This document shows positions 1 through 13,323 of a stretch of 64,000 bases of DNA, in pieces (the first letter of the stretch is position 1; each line of letters starts with the position of its first letter). A model generated the notes under the pieces. The model saw only the letters and a program-made list of their open reading frames with translations. It searched no databases and was not told the origin of the DNA. The stretch spans positions 20,463,296-20,527,295 of the forward strand of contig OX637292.1 of the NCBI GenBank assembly GCA_951799445.1. Reading direction: 5' to 3'. The stretch is from Pseudisothecium myosuroides. Its lineage: Eukaryota; Streptophyta; Bryopsida; Hypnales; Lembophyllaceae. Both the position numbers and the translations under genes were made by a program.

Positions 1-35
1 ACTTCCCTTGTGCATATTCTTAAGTGATCACTAGT

Positions 36-256
36 CACTACAAGAGAAAGGGGTGTTTTAAGTGAGTTTTTAAGTAGTGTCCTAGACACATGATTTTAGG
101 TAATGACCTTTAAGGAGATTTTTAGCAAAATTTGACTTAAAACACATGTTTTAAAGTCAAATTTTGCTAAAAATCTCCTTATAGGTCATTACTTAAAATC
201 ATGTGTCTAGGACACTACTTTAAAACTCACTTAAAACACTCCTTTCTCTTGTAGTG
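36..256. mobile_element. CACTA-type foldback MITE (221 bp)
   Basis: Nearly the whole element is one imperfect palindrome with arms of about 105 bp meeting near position 147. It begins CACTACAAGAGAAAG and ends with the reverse complement CTTTCTCTTGTAGTG. The flanking trinucleotide AGT (33-35 and 257-259) is duplicated. CACTACAAG termini with a 3-bp duplication are the hallmark of the CACTA/En-Spm superfamily. There is no coding capacity, so this is a non-autonomous foldback copy. Confidence 0.88.
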
Positions 257-1399
257 AGTGAATCAAAATTTTCGATGTCAAACTCATGACCTGCATATTG
301 TCAGATTGAAAGTGATGTAGCTGTGGAAATGGTAAGGAAACTAAACAGTGCAAAAAGGCTTGCTAGTAAATTTAGGATCAATAAAAAAATTTTCAGCCAC
401 TTTGGATTTAAGCATTAAATGAAAACAATGCAGATTTGGCCCTTCAATTAGCTCTTCTGACACCTGAATCATTTTTTTGGTAATCAATTCTTGTCAAGTG
501 GGTATTTCATCAAGTACAAATGTCAAAGCCGCGATTACCTTCGACTAGCCATTGCAATCCATCGGGTACCATCTTTTGTCCAAACAATCTATTCTAGATC
601 CAATTGGTTCAAGGGCGTCTCTTTCTAGCATACTTGAGTACAATGATGAAGCCAAGCTCTTGTGTTGATGCTTAGAAGCAATGTAAGTTTAGGATATACG
701 TGACAACTATGAACTACCACTATAAAAAACATAATACTCTATTGCTCCCAAAAATAGTAAATAGATGCAAATAGTAGTCAAACCACTAACTCATTGGAAA
801 AATAGGCATAGAACATTCTAGCCAGTGAATGTGAGACCCATGTGGCCAACATTATGAACACAATTCTTCATTGCCAATACTTGTAGGAGTATAGGAGGCC
901 AACCTATAGGAAGAAGATGGATATTAGATGTGGTAGACAATTGTTCTGTAAAGCTCAGTGGAATTTTGATATTTCCAATTTGAAGTTGTTATATTTTTTC
1001 AAAAAGGTGGTCGTCATTAGCCATTAATTAGACTCTACAATCATCCATAGAAGTTACAAAAATTGATGTCATATAGGAATATAAAAAAGGAATCTGAAGT
1101 AGTATATGGGCTCCTTCAACGTGCATGCAACAGTTTCCACGATGAGGTTGGTGTGGATCAAGGTGACCTTACAAGCACAAGAAATCCCAAGCATTGACAA
1201 ATTAGAAGCCCATCAAGGAAGTGCAAAAATGCGCCAATAAAAGACGACACATTTTCCTCAAGCATTGTCGGTGCAAGTAAATGGGGCTAGAGGACTAGCA
1301 ATAGGAGGAAGTACCTTCACTATAACAAAACTTGATAAAAAAAAAAGAACCACACTCAAAATTGGATGTGGTTTTGTAGACCACCGTTCTAAACAGTTC
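257..1399. other. Intergenic, no gene recognised
   Basis: AT-rich sequence with no ORF of recognisable content. The part next to 1,400 may be the decayed 3' end of the Harbinger pseudogene that follows, but I could not match it to the family. Confidence 0.5.
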
Positions 1400-2190
1400 T
1401 TAAATGACTCAATGACTAGATATTTCTTTTTCGTTTTGTGACTAGAAATTTGGAAATTTCAAAGCATGTAATATATTGTTGGAAATCCATGTGCTTCACT
1501 AGTAAGCATGTTTTGTACCAATTGAAAGGGGATTGGTTAAGCACATTTAGGTCATTGTTAGAGCCTGATAAGCCAAAAAAAACATGCCAAATCTGCAAAC
1601 CACCATCCACCATAGCCTCAAAGATAATTGATTTCTTCCTGGATCTGTCTCCAAAATCACCCTACCAAACAGCGGGGCAATTTATTCACTTATAGTGCAT
1701 GCATTTGAGGGATGCAAACATACCAAAGAATCCACCATCAACATTGATGGCAAGTTGTTTCATGAAATCAACACCAATTGGTTGTTACAAATGGTACCCT
1801 TGCAATTCGGCCTGAATTGCAAGACAAAATTGCTTCAAGGACTTCATGGTGGTGCTTTCGCTAGTCCTACAGTACTCATTAGTTGCATCAACACATATAC
1901 CGTGATACAACATACACAGCTGCAGTGATTTTGTGATGAGGATTCAAACCCATGTACCCTTACACATCTCTTTTTTGTACAAAATAGCTACCACAAGAGC
2001 AAACTTGTCAATGATTGTCAACAGCAATGACCTCCACATGCGGTACCGTTGTCAGAAATGGTTAGTGTCAAATTCAAATGAGACACAAAAATAATCCTCC
2101 ATCATCCTCTCATGCATTTGATGCCTAAATCTCTCTACATTGGCAGCTTTGCCGGGACAGGACTCCCTCCAAACACAAGCCCTAGGTTCA
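1400..2190 (-). pseudogene. PIF/Harbinger (HARBI1/ALP1-like) nuclease pseudogene
   Basis: Minus-strand translation in one dominant frame gives family landmarks in the right order: a segment reading RFRHQMHERMMEDYF, then QRYRMWRSLLLTII, then VDATNEYCRTSESTTMKSL, then a block around SLKCMHYK, and finally IWHVFFGLSGSNNDLNVL. These match the plant Harbinger-type transposon nuclease, which cuts the element's termini together with a Myb-like partner. The reading is broken by stops (for example within NHF*QRYRM and at several later points). The catalytic Asp of the SLDCMHW block is a Lys here. Both observations mean it is inactive. No partner gene is seen nearby. Confidence 0.85.
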
Positions 2191-3791
2191 TCTTTCCCCA
2201 GCAATCCTTAATTCATAATCCAATTCAAGTCAAACTCATCCTCTCCATCGTCCTCCAAAAGAGCGCCCCTAACTTAGCTACAAACAAACGAATCCTCCAA
2301 CCCTCCATTGCCCAATCTTGAACTAAACTGTGAAAAAAAATGCACAAGACACACAAGGTCGCAAGGCAGGAAGTAACGGTGCGCATGATCTAAGAACAGT
2401 GACCCGAGATGAGAAAAATCTTGCAGTCGCTTGGCCTAATCTTTGTGACCATGCTTTCTTCTAGTGTGAGTAGATTGTACATGGAAAATACTCTGGGAAC
2501 AAATTCCTTGACATTCCTTGGCATGGTCAAGGCAGTTGTTTTTAGACTCCAAACCAGGATTTACCAAGTTTCTCGCTCCAACAATACGGACAAGAGCCTA
2601 TTGGTCTTCAAATCACTCGGAAGAGATCACGGCACAAGGCCCCGAAAAGGACACTAGCTCTTGCAGAAGGCCGCAGCCCAACAAATGGCAGATGCAAAGC
2701 TCCACACCTCATTAAGATCATATTAGCATATTCTCCTAAAAAATAAAGCAAAACCAAGATGATATCATCGAAATCCTTTAGCAGAATTCAACTCTGTACG
2801 TAAGACCTTCAATCTGTAGAAACTACAGGCAAGTAAGTTTAATAGCTCATAAGAAGTGGCTCAACAATGCACTTCTATAAACACCTTACTTGCAAGTTTT
2901 GAGTGAAAAATGAGTACAAAATTGTCCCCAGTAGATGCATTCAGTGCCAAAACTCTCTTGAAAAGGAGGGAGAGCTTAGCTTGCATTTTTACAAATGCTT
3001 GGGAGATTGGAATTGAGCTTACATTCATTAGAAGCTCCTTGAAAAGAGGTATAAGATTGGGTTCTTTTTTGGCTTGATTTTGTGATTTTTGAGTGTGTTG
3101 ACATTCTGAGGGTTCCTTCTTCTCAAAGGAAGATGACATCATGCTCAATCTTGCATAGTGGCAATCCCAGTTGAGCACTTAGAGATGAGCTTCAAATACG
3201 TTGAAACTTGGGAAAAAATTTACACTACAAAAAATGTCAATATGGACAGGATGGCACATCGCAGGCCTAGAAAGACCATCAAGGATGTTATTGCCCCTTA
3301 GCGCTTGTGCCTCGTGAACCCCTAAACCAAGGTCAAGGAAACTTGAACTTAATATAGAACTTGCCTTAATATCAACATTATATCACCTTGCTAATAAATC
3401 ACCGGCTGTCAAATGCCAAGTATTTACTGGCACTCGATATCATTTCCTATCACTTCACCACAAACTTCGGGTGAAGGTTGCAACAGCGATGCAGTTACTG
3501 ATTTCAAGCTGCACCGACTCCTGCTGAATCGAAGTCCAAGTTATCAATTTTACATACTGCAAAATTTGGAATTTCGAACTATACGAAGAATCTACTTTCA
3601 AACTATACGAAGAAACTAATCTACAAAAGCTGTTTCTAGCAAGGCTTGATGATTAACTAATAAGTGCTCATTATTCTCTGATGCTGAAGAAACAAAGGCG
3701 TCGAGCTCATTGAAACTCATCAACATTCCAGAATGACGGACGACAATGTGCCAGTCTCAAGACAACGGAATAATGAGCATGAAGAAAAATC
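2191..3791. other. Intergenic, no gene supported
   Basis: Short ORFs only. The longest (2861-3178, minus, 105 codons) has no recognisable motif. The first 100 bases probably belong to the upstream part of the Harbinger pseudogene: on the minus strand an acidic stretch EDDGEDEFDLNWIMN is followed by a stop. Confidence 0.4.
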
Positions 3792-6542
3792 TTAGCTGGA
3801 CTCAGCCGTGGCAACACTGGAGGTATCGACTGGTTCAGGCTTGACAGGTCCATTAGCTTCAGCCACTGTGGTTGTAGTACCACTGGCCTCACCTTTGTGA
3901 TCAGAGGGAGCCTTAGAATCAACAGAAGCTGGTGATACAGGATACTCGTCTTCAGGTGTTGCTCCAGTTAGCATAATTTCTTCAAAGTCGATCTTCACCG
4001 CTGGCTTCTCCGAAACCGAAGGAGCTTTGCCGAGAGCTTCCAGGAGTGCCATGAGAGCAGCTGTAGGCTTGCGCTTCTTCTTCAACAGAATCTCGCTTAC
4101 ATCGGCAGGGGCTATGGCCTTGTCCACAAACGCTTCCTCTATCTCAGGGAACAGGTCATGCCACTCGAGATCGAGGTTGTTCTTGGCTAGAGTGCGGAAA
4201 GCCGGAAACTCACACCATGACATGTTGATGTGTCTGTCCATCCGCCCTGCACGTAACAGCGCCTTGTCCAATTTCTCGATGTGATTTGTGGTGAATATGA
4301 TGATTCGCTCACTTCCACAACATGACCATAGCCCATCTGTAAAGTTGAGTAGTCCTGACAATGTCACCCGGCTTCCCTGCAACAGTGATACACATAGACA
4401 TCAGTACCTCAATTTTCCAGGATAAGGAATGTTTAGGAATCCCAAAATCCTAATCAAGAATATTAGAAGACCCAGAAATCCCAAAACTGAGCTCAATTGG
4501 CTGCAGACTTGGCTCACAAAACATCTAAACCCTAAACCCTTTGTCTCAAGCTAGGGAATTTGAATGATAAACGGTCCAAAGTTGATTGCACGCGTTGAAA
4601 CTAGAACGTCCTACAAGAAAACATCTAGTAAAGAAGTAAACCAATCCTTTACAGAAGATAGTTACATGAAGTAGACAATATAAACCTCTAAAGGACCAAG
4701 AATTCATGGTTATGGAATGACCATTTTGAACAATCACGTTGTGAAAATCAATAATTCAGACGGGGCCAAATCTGGTATGTGTCGATTAAAAAAAAGCTGA
4801 ACAAAAGAAAGTTCCAAATGACCGAGTCAATAAAAAATATGAGGCCGAATGTCGGCCTCTTGATTCTTAGGGGCAAAAAAAACAGAAGTACCTCATCTTG
4901 TTCAGGTTTGCCACGGTTCGGGCCTTCCGGTTTGTCTTTAGCAACCTCCTTCCGAGCCCTAGCACGCTCCGCAAGATCTACCGAGCAATCGATGTCCTCA
5001 ATAACAATAACGGAACGGTTGGTGGTTTGAATCAACAGCTTCCGAAGCTCAGAGTTGGAGCTGACTTCTGTCAACTCCACATCATAAATGTCGTACTTGA
5101 GAAAATTAGCTATGGCGGCAATCATACTGGACTTCCCAGTTCCTGGTGGCCCGTACAGAAGATAGCCCCTCTTCCATGGCTTCCCTGCTTTTTGATAAAA
5201 CTCTTTCCCCTGTGTAAATTCCAACAGATCCTCCTTGATATCGTCCTTCAAATCTGGGTCCATAGCCAGCGTTTCAAATGTTGATGGATGTTTGAATGGC
5301 ACGGATTCCCACGACTTCTTCTTGTAGCTGAATCAAACCACAACAAGCTTGTATCAGAGCGCAACTTCCACTAGTCTTTTCACATCACTACAGAAATGAC
5401 CTGCGTTAGAAAATCGACCCCTTCTAGGTTTAGCACAACCATAGAGACAACTCGCAATAGCCTTAAGGATAGGGATAATAGTCACTCATAGGACATTCCT
5501 CCAGGACAACTAACTGGCTTAATCCCTACAGGACCAAGGATTCATGGTTATAAAATGACAAAAAAAGATTTATCACATTGTCAGAAATGTAATTTGGATG
5601 GAGCCAAATTTCATACTCAGTGAAGAACATCGCATATACTCGTCAAAAAATAACATAAAGTTGAACAAAAGAAAGCCTCCACTTAACCCACACAAAACTG
5701 CTACGATAAACACAAGGCCATATTTGGGAATTGAGATCCTTTAGGGATTTAAGCGTGCACAGAAATATCACACTAATACAAGCGAAAGATGTTTAAGACA
5801 GAACTGATGCTGAACTGAACTGAAGTTCTGCAAGAATAGAAACGAAGTAAGCTGTAAAATCAACAATTTGGTGGTAACACTGGAGAAATCTTAGGGTTGG
5901 CAACGACAAGCACAGAATAAGAACAAGGACAAGAAGGACAAGAAGAAGGGTGAAGAAGCATGAGCAGAAGGTTGAGGAATGTCCGTACCCGCCAGAGCCA
6001 TTCTTGACGTTGGTGTAGAGCAGGCGATCCCGCGCAAGCTCCTTCTCCGACTTGGCGACTTCCATGACATGCTGCACATACGGCTCCAGCAACCGGCTCT
6101 TGTCCTTCTTGCGGATCTTCAGCGTATACTTGCGTTTCTCGTCGTTGGGGCTGGCTCCCCATTGAATCCCGGGCTGCTGTCTCTGCGAGACCTCGTGCGT
6201 CCACCACACTTTGGTCCCCATGAAGAAGTCCTCCACGGTCTCATGGTGCGCCAGCGAAAACGTGTTCTGCGTGGCGTTCTTGGGGCGGCACAGGTTGACG
6301 TGCCCTGCGGCGATGGCGGTGGAGGAGCTCAAGTACGACTGCACGTAGTCGTAGATCTCGTTATTGCCTGCGCCGTAGAACTCCGGAATGTCGAAGAAGA
6401 CGTACGGCATGAACCGATTGAGCGCGCGCCGGATCCAAGTGTCGAACATGTGGCCGTATTCCTTGGGAAGTAAATTGCGGAGGAAGCTCGCCACGCCCAG
6501 CATCGCCGCCCAAAACGTCCAAAACTCCATCGACCCTGCCAT
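3792..6542 (-). CDS. BCS1-like AAA-ATPase, plant ASD/AATP type (3 exons, 524 aa)
   Basis: Exons on the minus strand are 6542-5989, 5327-4892 and 4376-3792. All junctions are GT..AG and the lengths (554+436+585) sum to a multiple of three. The start codon opens a hydrophobic N-terminal segment (WTFWAAMLGVASFL), the usual membrane anchor of this family, followed by an ASD-type domain to about residue 185. The AAA module has Walker A GPPGTGKS at about 244-251, Walker B VIVIEDID at about 291-298, and the arginine-finger region LLRAGRMDRHINMSW in exon 3. A low-complexity Ala/Ser/Glu tail closes the protein. Plant members are membrane-anchored ATPases of mitochondria or ER with roles in stress and cell-death responses; the precise substrate is unknown. 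The gene appears intact. Most angiosperm relatives have few introns, so two introns here are a mild difference. Both introns share a repeated segment of about 160 bp. Confidence 0.95.
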
Positions 6543-7330
6543 TTCGGCGGCCTACTCGAGTACCCAATTCGGGACACAATTCCTTTCGAAGAACTCTGTA
6601 TTAGAGCTTCAATTCTCGTCTTTCTCCTTACAAAACACGTGTGTCAAATCGATCCAAAGATTGCTTCAATTCGACCAACCCTGAAAGAACTGAGAACAAA
6701 GCCTCGCACAAGAGGCCAATTCACTACGTCCTCACGACAGAGTTCTCGCCAGAAGCTCAAACTCCACAGCCAATTTGAAAATTCATACACAGAACCGAAA
6801 CCCTCTTCAGCTCGCCTTCCAGTTGCCCTAATTCCAACCAGCTAAGCTTACACACCCCGAATTCTTCAGGACGTGGAACCACAACACGCGAGTGATGCCC
6901 CTGCGCAGCTCTTATACCCAAAACAAGACTGCTCGAGAAGCTAGAGTCGGTGCCTTCACTCAAGCGCCCCCTCCCATGCCAGCTTCCCTCCACCTGTCGC
7001 CACATGTAGCGTTGACGAGCGAAGGCAATTCATACCACCAAAAACCAGGATAGAATATAATCCACTGACTGCGCAACCACTGAATAATCGTGCGCAACAC
7101 TCCACAAAACACCGTCCCCGCCACGACCTGGCCGAAATTCAGCTCATCACTAGCCTCATGAGAGCTAGCTGCAGGTTCGAGTGCAAGTTCCCGTGCCTTG
7201 ACTTCGAAGCAATCGGTAGAGAATAATGTTATGATACGAGACTCCTCCAGAGTCCAGAGTCCAGAATCCAGACCATCTTCTGACTGCTGATCATCACAAG
7301 ATTCGGATCCTAGAAATCATTAAGTTAGTG
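6543..7330. promoter_or_regulatory. Upstream region of the AAA-ATPase gene
   Basis: Less AT-rich than the surrounding intergenic DNA and free of supported ORFs. It must hold the 5' UTR and promoter of the minus-strand AAA-ATPase gene. No TATA box could be assigned with confidence. Confidence 0.4.
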
Positions 7331-7661
7331 GCAGAGGAAGGAATTGGTCCTGGACCTCCTGATGCCCATATTCAACACGAGGACTATGACACGAGGACTA
7401 CGTACTGTCCTCTCCTTCGTCATTGTCTTCACCAGCCATGACAACGCTCCCCAACAGGACGCTTCGATAATTCATTCACTGCACGTCACGTCTCTGGTGG
7501 GATCTTCAAGTGGTGAAACGGCTCCTTGGGCTTGCTTTAGTTATCAAAACTCAAATGGAACTCGATTACAGTTTACAACCAAGACGGCGAATTCGCAAAT
7601 GAAGCATGAGACTGGCGAGCCAGATTCCTGCCTGGGGATGGCAATAACTTAATGAGCCCAG

Positions 7662-7702
7662 CGTTTTTTTTGTTTTTTTTGTTTTTTTTGTTTTTTTTGT
7701 TG
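7662..7702. repeat. (T8G)n microsatellite
   Basis: Four to five perfect copies of a 9-base unit made of eight T and one G. Confidence 0.9.
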
Positions 7703-7985
7703 AGGTTGGTTGGAAAGTGCATGTGCCATGGCCATGGTGGGGGTCAATTCTAAAGCCTCCCTGCTCTCCTGCTGTCTAAGGCTCACTTGAAAAGCAAGGA
7801 TGGTGATGCTCTAATGACTTGATTGAAGATGTCAATTATTGGAGCAGGATCATTCTAGTTGATTTCTCAGTGCAACTTGATGTTCGCAATCAGTAGTATG
7901 AACCACAATATAATATTACAAACAAATACACTCTATGAGTTGCGTATGAGCTGCGAGTAAGGTAGCCACTCAAACTTCGTCTATG

Positions 7986-9006
7986 TCCATGTAAAGCCTC
8001 CTCCCCTCAAGGCCCAAGGCCTTTTGGGGTTTAAGAACATCATTGCTTTTTGAAGTGATATAGTTCAAAATGTTAGTAAGGTATAAAAATCTCAACCGTA
8101 CAATCTTGTAGTGTACGTGTTGTAGATGACATGAATCAAATTTGGAGTCATTTGACCGTGTAGATTGCAAGATCATAATGTTTTAGTGTAGAAAAAAGAT
8201 GCTGAAATTTTCTTAGAAACACATTTGGAGGTGAAATTCGATTTCTAAACCTCCTCAAATGAATTTTTTTTTAACTGCAAAGTGATTCAAAATCAACATA
8301 CAAACACATTGGTGAAAAAAAAATATCATTGAATTGACTCATTGTGCTTGCAAAATGACTTTCAAATGTCAAAAAATAGCAAGAAAAGTTGCAAAAAAAC
8401 CCATCTAAAGCTGAACCTCCTTCTACTAAAATTCTTCTCAGTCACTCATAACTTTTTGGATTGATATGGAATTTTATCTAAACAAACTAGACTAGTATGC
8501 GCAACTTTTTCAAAAAAATTAATTGAAAATGGACACTGTATGAAGAAGCGACAAGCTGTGAAAGTTCATTGTAATCCAAAAATGTTGGGATTTTGAATTT
8601 CGAATTGCTCCCAAACATTCAAAACAACTTGGATTGACATGAAATTTTTTCCACAGTAACTATACTTCAAGGGGAGCATAACCCAAATTTTTTTATTGAA
8701 AACAAACACTGGATGAAGGAGATACAAGCCCCCGAAGTTGAAGCCATCAATAGCAGTTTGGTGAACTCAACTTGAACGTCTGAACTTTGATTGGCTTACA
8801 AAAAAGCAGTTGATCTTGGATTGATCTGAAAAAAATTCCACATAAACTAGAAGAGAGAGCGCAAATTTTCCAACAATTTTCATTGAATTTGGACATTGGA
8901 TGCAAAAGTTACAGCACTTTGAATTGGCCTTGAAACTCCTTGAGTCCTTTTTTGAGCCCCTTGGGCGTTGAGGGGTTAATATGTTCATGTAAAGCCTCCT
9001 CCCCTT
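7986..9006 (-). mobile_element. Diverged reverse copy of the 12.3-13.3 kb TTAA repeat
   Basis: The sequence aligns in reverse orientation with 12,345-13,323 over about 1 kb. For example, a block on binding-like text around 8,100-8,190 matches 13,140-13,260 reversed. One end reads CGTTGAGGGGTTAA, the TTAA terminus of the family. The copy is bracketed by a direct repeat, CATGTAAAGCCTCCTCCCC, near 7,988 and 8,986. It is non-coding. Confidence 0.6.
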
Positions 9007-10272
9007 TTGTCCAAAGTCAAGAAATAAAGACCCTAGTTTTTTTGTAAAAGTGAAGAAGATTAGGTGGACCAATTTAATAAAATTGTTGTTGAATTAGCAG
9101 ATGGGCCAAAGGTGTTATTGTAGGATCACCTAATTCCAAGCATGTTTCTAGAGCTAAGCCCTCAGAAAAATAGAGAAAATGTAGATGCTTGTTGCACTTT
9201 CTACAAGGAGTGAACATTAAAAATAGGATACAATTTTAGAAAAAATCTACCAATTCAACATTAACTTCTTATAACTTTTGCATGTTATGATCAAATATGG
9301 TTCTTGGATTTCCCCCAACTTTATTGCAAAATTGTCTTTCTTTGATAAAAAAAAAAAATGAGAGCTTTCCCACACTCAATTATAATGCTTGTCAGAGAAA
9401 TTTTCTCAGTTTAAGGTGATCCTACCTTAAGAGTTCCTTGCAAGAATGTTACTCTGTATAAGTTAAGGCTGTGAATCTTTCTTTGAATTGGCAGTTTGCT
9501 GCAGTCTCTCATTTTCATTCCTGTTTCCCAAGAATGGTTATGCTTTCTGAATCTGTGATGGAAGAATGGTGCGGCGTTGCTTGAAGGTGCTTGAAAGTGC
9601 AGGATCTGGTCGGTTGTGCAAAATTTCCTCAGCTTACTCAATGAAATTGGCTGGGCTTCATATACACTTTGCTGGATATGATAGCTTCGGCATTTTGAGT
9701 GAAATGAAGGTTTTTAAAGCATGGGAATTTGAACATGCTCTTCGAGTTCTTAGGGATTGATTTTGCTTCAATTCGATCATTCAAGCACTTTGCAAATTGG
9801 AAAGAAGAGTAACTTATTAAGTTAAACTCAGTGCCTAAGTTACTGAAACTTGCATTGACTTCTGCTTGGTGTGCTGCTAATAAAAAAATCGTTGTTCCAT
9901 ACAATGAATTTTTGTTACATTAATCTGGCACAATTTCAAAAAATTGGTGCATTCAGATAAGTTACACCGACAGTGGTTTGACACGCCCGCCAGTCTTGAA
10001 TGGAGTGCTTTGAGATTTTCATTTGAAATTTCTGATCCCTGCGCATCCTTGATCATTTCAGAGCTCTCTCCGAGGATCTAATTTCTGGGCAACTAAAAAA
10101 CACTCTTGCAACTCTTACTCGTAGCGAACAATAGTACCTGTCACTAACCTCTTAGAGATTGGTATCAAACTTGCATATTCTCAAGGCTTAACTTACATGT
10201 TCTTTGATTCCTAAAAAACCACATGAGCACTTTCTGTGCTTGGAAATCACATATTGGCGCACTGGAAATTTG
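9007..10272. other. Intergenic, no gene recognised
   Basis: Only short overlapping ORFs without family motifs (for example around 9,566-9,904 on both strands). Confidence 0.4.
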
Positions 10273-11211
10273 TTAACCCCTAAATTTCTATGACTATGTT
10301 TTCACTGAAAACACTCGAAAACTGCCATTTTCAATTCAAGTACCAAATTTTTGAAAAAAAACTTTTTTTTGACACATGTAACCGTAGGATCTTGTAGTAA
10401 GTTATGATGACTTGAGAACACGTGGTAAAAATTTCAGAAATTTCCACCGCGTCGATTGCAAGATATAAAGCATTCAAATTCATTGAAATCGTTATTTTGG
10501 CCCTGCAAAAAACAGGGCAGCTGCACTTCACAAGCTTACTTTTCTATGAAAAAATGTTCAAAATGGTGGTGCTTCTTCAAATTCTTTTTCCTAAACAAGT
10601 TGGCTGCATGCTTAAAAAATTTCAAATCATTTGGAATTGTACAACATGTAGGAAAAAAATAGTAAGTAGAAAGGAGTAGAAAATGATTCAAAATACAAAA
10701 CTGTTAAGAGTTTAATTATGGAACTGAAATATGTCAATCCCAATGGCTGTAATGTTGTAATAAACAATCTACATCCTATGATTTTTTTTTTTCACAAAAT
10801 ATTGGTAATTGAGTGAAATAAACAACTTCAAAGATTATTTTAGATTAGAGAATCCATAACTACCCACAAACTAAAATTCCTCATAACTTTTGACTCATTG
10901 ATCAAAATGGAATGATTTAAAGCTTTCCGCGTATGTATAAATCTAGAAAACCAATTTCAAATTTTTATTTTCGAAAAAAGTGATTTTTTCTGATCTGCCC
11001 GGACTACCCGGTTATGAAAAAAAGTAACATATTACTCCATAACCTTTGACTCCTATTTTCAAATGTCATGAAATTTAGTGCATATGGAAGATATTCCTTG
11101 TCCCCTTTTTCTATTAAAAATTCAGTCTAAAATATAGAAATCTCCAATCACACGTACTTGTCCAAAATTTTTATGTTGCTAAAAATAGCATGCTGATCCT
11201 TTAGGGTTTAA
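10273..11211 (-). mobile_element. TTAA-flanked non-autonomous transposon, family 1, copy a (reversed)
   Basis: Begins TTAACCCCTAAATTTC and ends ATCCTTTAGGGTTTAA, the termini of the family represented by 18,688-19,604 and 56,105-57,036. Internal blocks match those copies in reverse orientation. There is no coding capacity. TTAA target sites are typical of piggyBac and Kolobok-type elements, but the superfamily is not proven here. Confidence 0.6.
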
Positions 11212-12109
11212 AACAATGACTCTGAGTGCACAAGCTAAAGTGGAAACACCTAAAACCGTCAAAATGAGCAATTCAACATAGTTGGAGGCACCTTTTCCTT
11301 AAAATAATATTTCTGTACTAGTAGCAATTGAAAACCATGAATTTTCAAAAATAAAATAGATTTTTCAGATCAATATGGCATATAATTTCTATGAACTTTC
11401 AAAGTGGAAGCTTCCTAGATCACTAAAATCGTCATAGAAATGGATTTAAATCCAAAATTTAGCAAAATTAATAGTCAACCAATCACAGGTTAAGTATGGA
11501 GACAATTTAATGACAATATATATACATATATGACAATATTTATATTGACTTTTATTTTTTATTTTTTTTTATTTTTTATTTTTTATTTTTTTTTTTATGG
11601 ATTGGGTTGTCTTTCAATATTTATATTCAAAACAAAGATTGCTATGGTCAAACAATAATCATAAGAGAATTATCACAAAGTGTTTAGAATTTGCCTAGTG
11701 TTGAAAAATTTACTATTTGGGAAAAATGTTGGTGTTCTAGCTACTAGATTTTATGCATTTTTTCACTAATCAATAGACAATAGAAACCACAATTTTGACC
11801 AATCAAAAAAAAATTCAAAGGCTAAAGTTAAAAATTGTATTTTTGATGAATTTTTGAAGTTATATCTTCAAAATTCATTTGAAGAGAATCTAAAATTAAT
11901 TTTATAATTTCAACCATACGAATACTTTCTATTTTTTGTGCTTCACATTATCTTTGTTGATGCAAACTTTAGAAAATTTATAGAGCTTATATTTTATAAC
12001 ACATTTGTGTTTTGTTCAAATCCCTTAGGCTTTTAGAAGTTAATAGAAGTTTAGGGACACTTTAATGAAAATCAAGTATGCAAGAATGGGTATATGGAAA
12101 GTTTGGGGT
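11212..12109. other. AT-rich intergenic, T-rich low complexity
   Basis: Contains a T/A-rich run around 11,550-11,600. No gene or defined repeat seen. Confidence 0.5.
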
Positions 12110-12238
12110 CACTAGTAGAAAACAGGCTATAAATGACTTGTCCACAATGACTGCAACAGTCACTTTGGAATCATTTTGTAGTCATTGTGGACAAAAAATG
12201 ACTGATGCAGTCATTTAGGACCATATTTTCTACTAGTG
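12110..12238. mobile_element. CACTAGTAGAAAA MITE, copy 1 (129 bp)
   Basis: Starts CACTAGTAGAAAACAGG and ends TTTTCTACTAGTG, giving a clear terminal inverted repeat. The interior is largely self-complementary around tandem TGACT motifs. A closely related copy lies at 58,224-58,366. CACTA-type termini make it a probable non-autonomous CACTA derivative. Confidence 0.75.
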
Positions 12239-12344
12239 GATGTTTTCACCTTATGTGAATTCATTTTGTGCTTCTATTGTATCCAAATATCAATGTGAGC
12301 TATAAATTTGTGAGCAAACATTCAATGGTCATAATCATTACCCT

Positions 12345-13323
12345 TTAACCCCTCATCACCTAAGGGGACCAAAAGTGTCCTCACATAGTTTCAACTCCAA
12401 TTCAAAGTGCTATAACTTTTGCATCCAATGCCCGAATTCAATAAAACTTATTGGTAAATTTGCACTCTCTCTTTTGGTTTATGTGGTAAAATTTTCAAAT
12501 CAATCTAAGATGTATTGATTTTTTGGAAGTCAATCAAAGTTCACAGGTTCAATTTGAGGTCACCAAACTCCATTTGAAGGCTGCAACCTCGAGGGCTTGT
12601 ATCTCCTTCATCCAATGTTTGTTTTTAATATATTTTGTGGGATTATGTTCTTCTTGAAGTCTAGTTATTGTGGTAGAATTTTCATGTCAATCCAAGTTGT
12701 TTTGAATGTTTAAGAGCAATTTGAAGTTCAAAACCCTGACATTTTTGGATTACAGTGAACTTTGGCGGCTTGTTTCTTCTTCCTACAGTGTCTGATTTCA
12801 ATTTTAAAAAATTGGAAAAGTTGCGCATGCTAGTCTAGTTTGTGTGGCTAAAATTTCATATCAATCCAAGAAGTTATGAGTGATTGAGAAGCATTCTAGT
12901 AGAAGGAGGTTCAGCCTCAGATGTGTTTTTTGCAACTTTTCCTGCTATTTTTTTGACATTTGGAAGCCAATTTGCAAATACAGTGAGTGAATTCAATGAT
13001 ATTTTTATGCATCCAAGTATTTTTATGCTAGTTTTGAATCACTTTATAGTTTAAAGTTTTTTCATTTGAGTAGATTTAGAAATCGAATTTCACCTCCAAA
13101 TATGTTTCTAGCAAATTTTAGCATCCTTTGTCACTACTAAAACATTATAATCTTGCAATCTACATGGTCAAATGACTCCAAATTTGATCCACATCATCTG
13201 CAGCACGTACACTACAAGATTGTATGGTTGACATCTCTACAACTTAGTGACATTTAGATTTATAACACTTCAAAAGCAATGATGTGTTTAAACTCAAACA
13301 TGCCTTAGGTGATGAGGGATTAA
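12345..13323 (+). mobile_element. TTAA-flanked non-autonomous transposon, family 2
   Basis: Bounded by TTAACCCCTCATCACCTAAG on the left and CCTTAGGTGATGAGGGATTAA on the right, that is, TTAA plus inverted repeats of about 17 bp. The 979-bp body has no ORF of note. A diverged copy in opposite orientation lies at 7,986-9,006. Confidence 0.7.
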
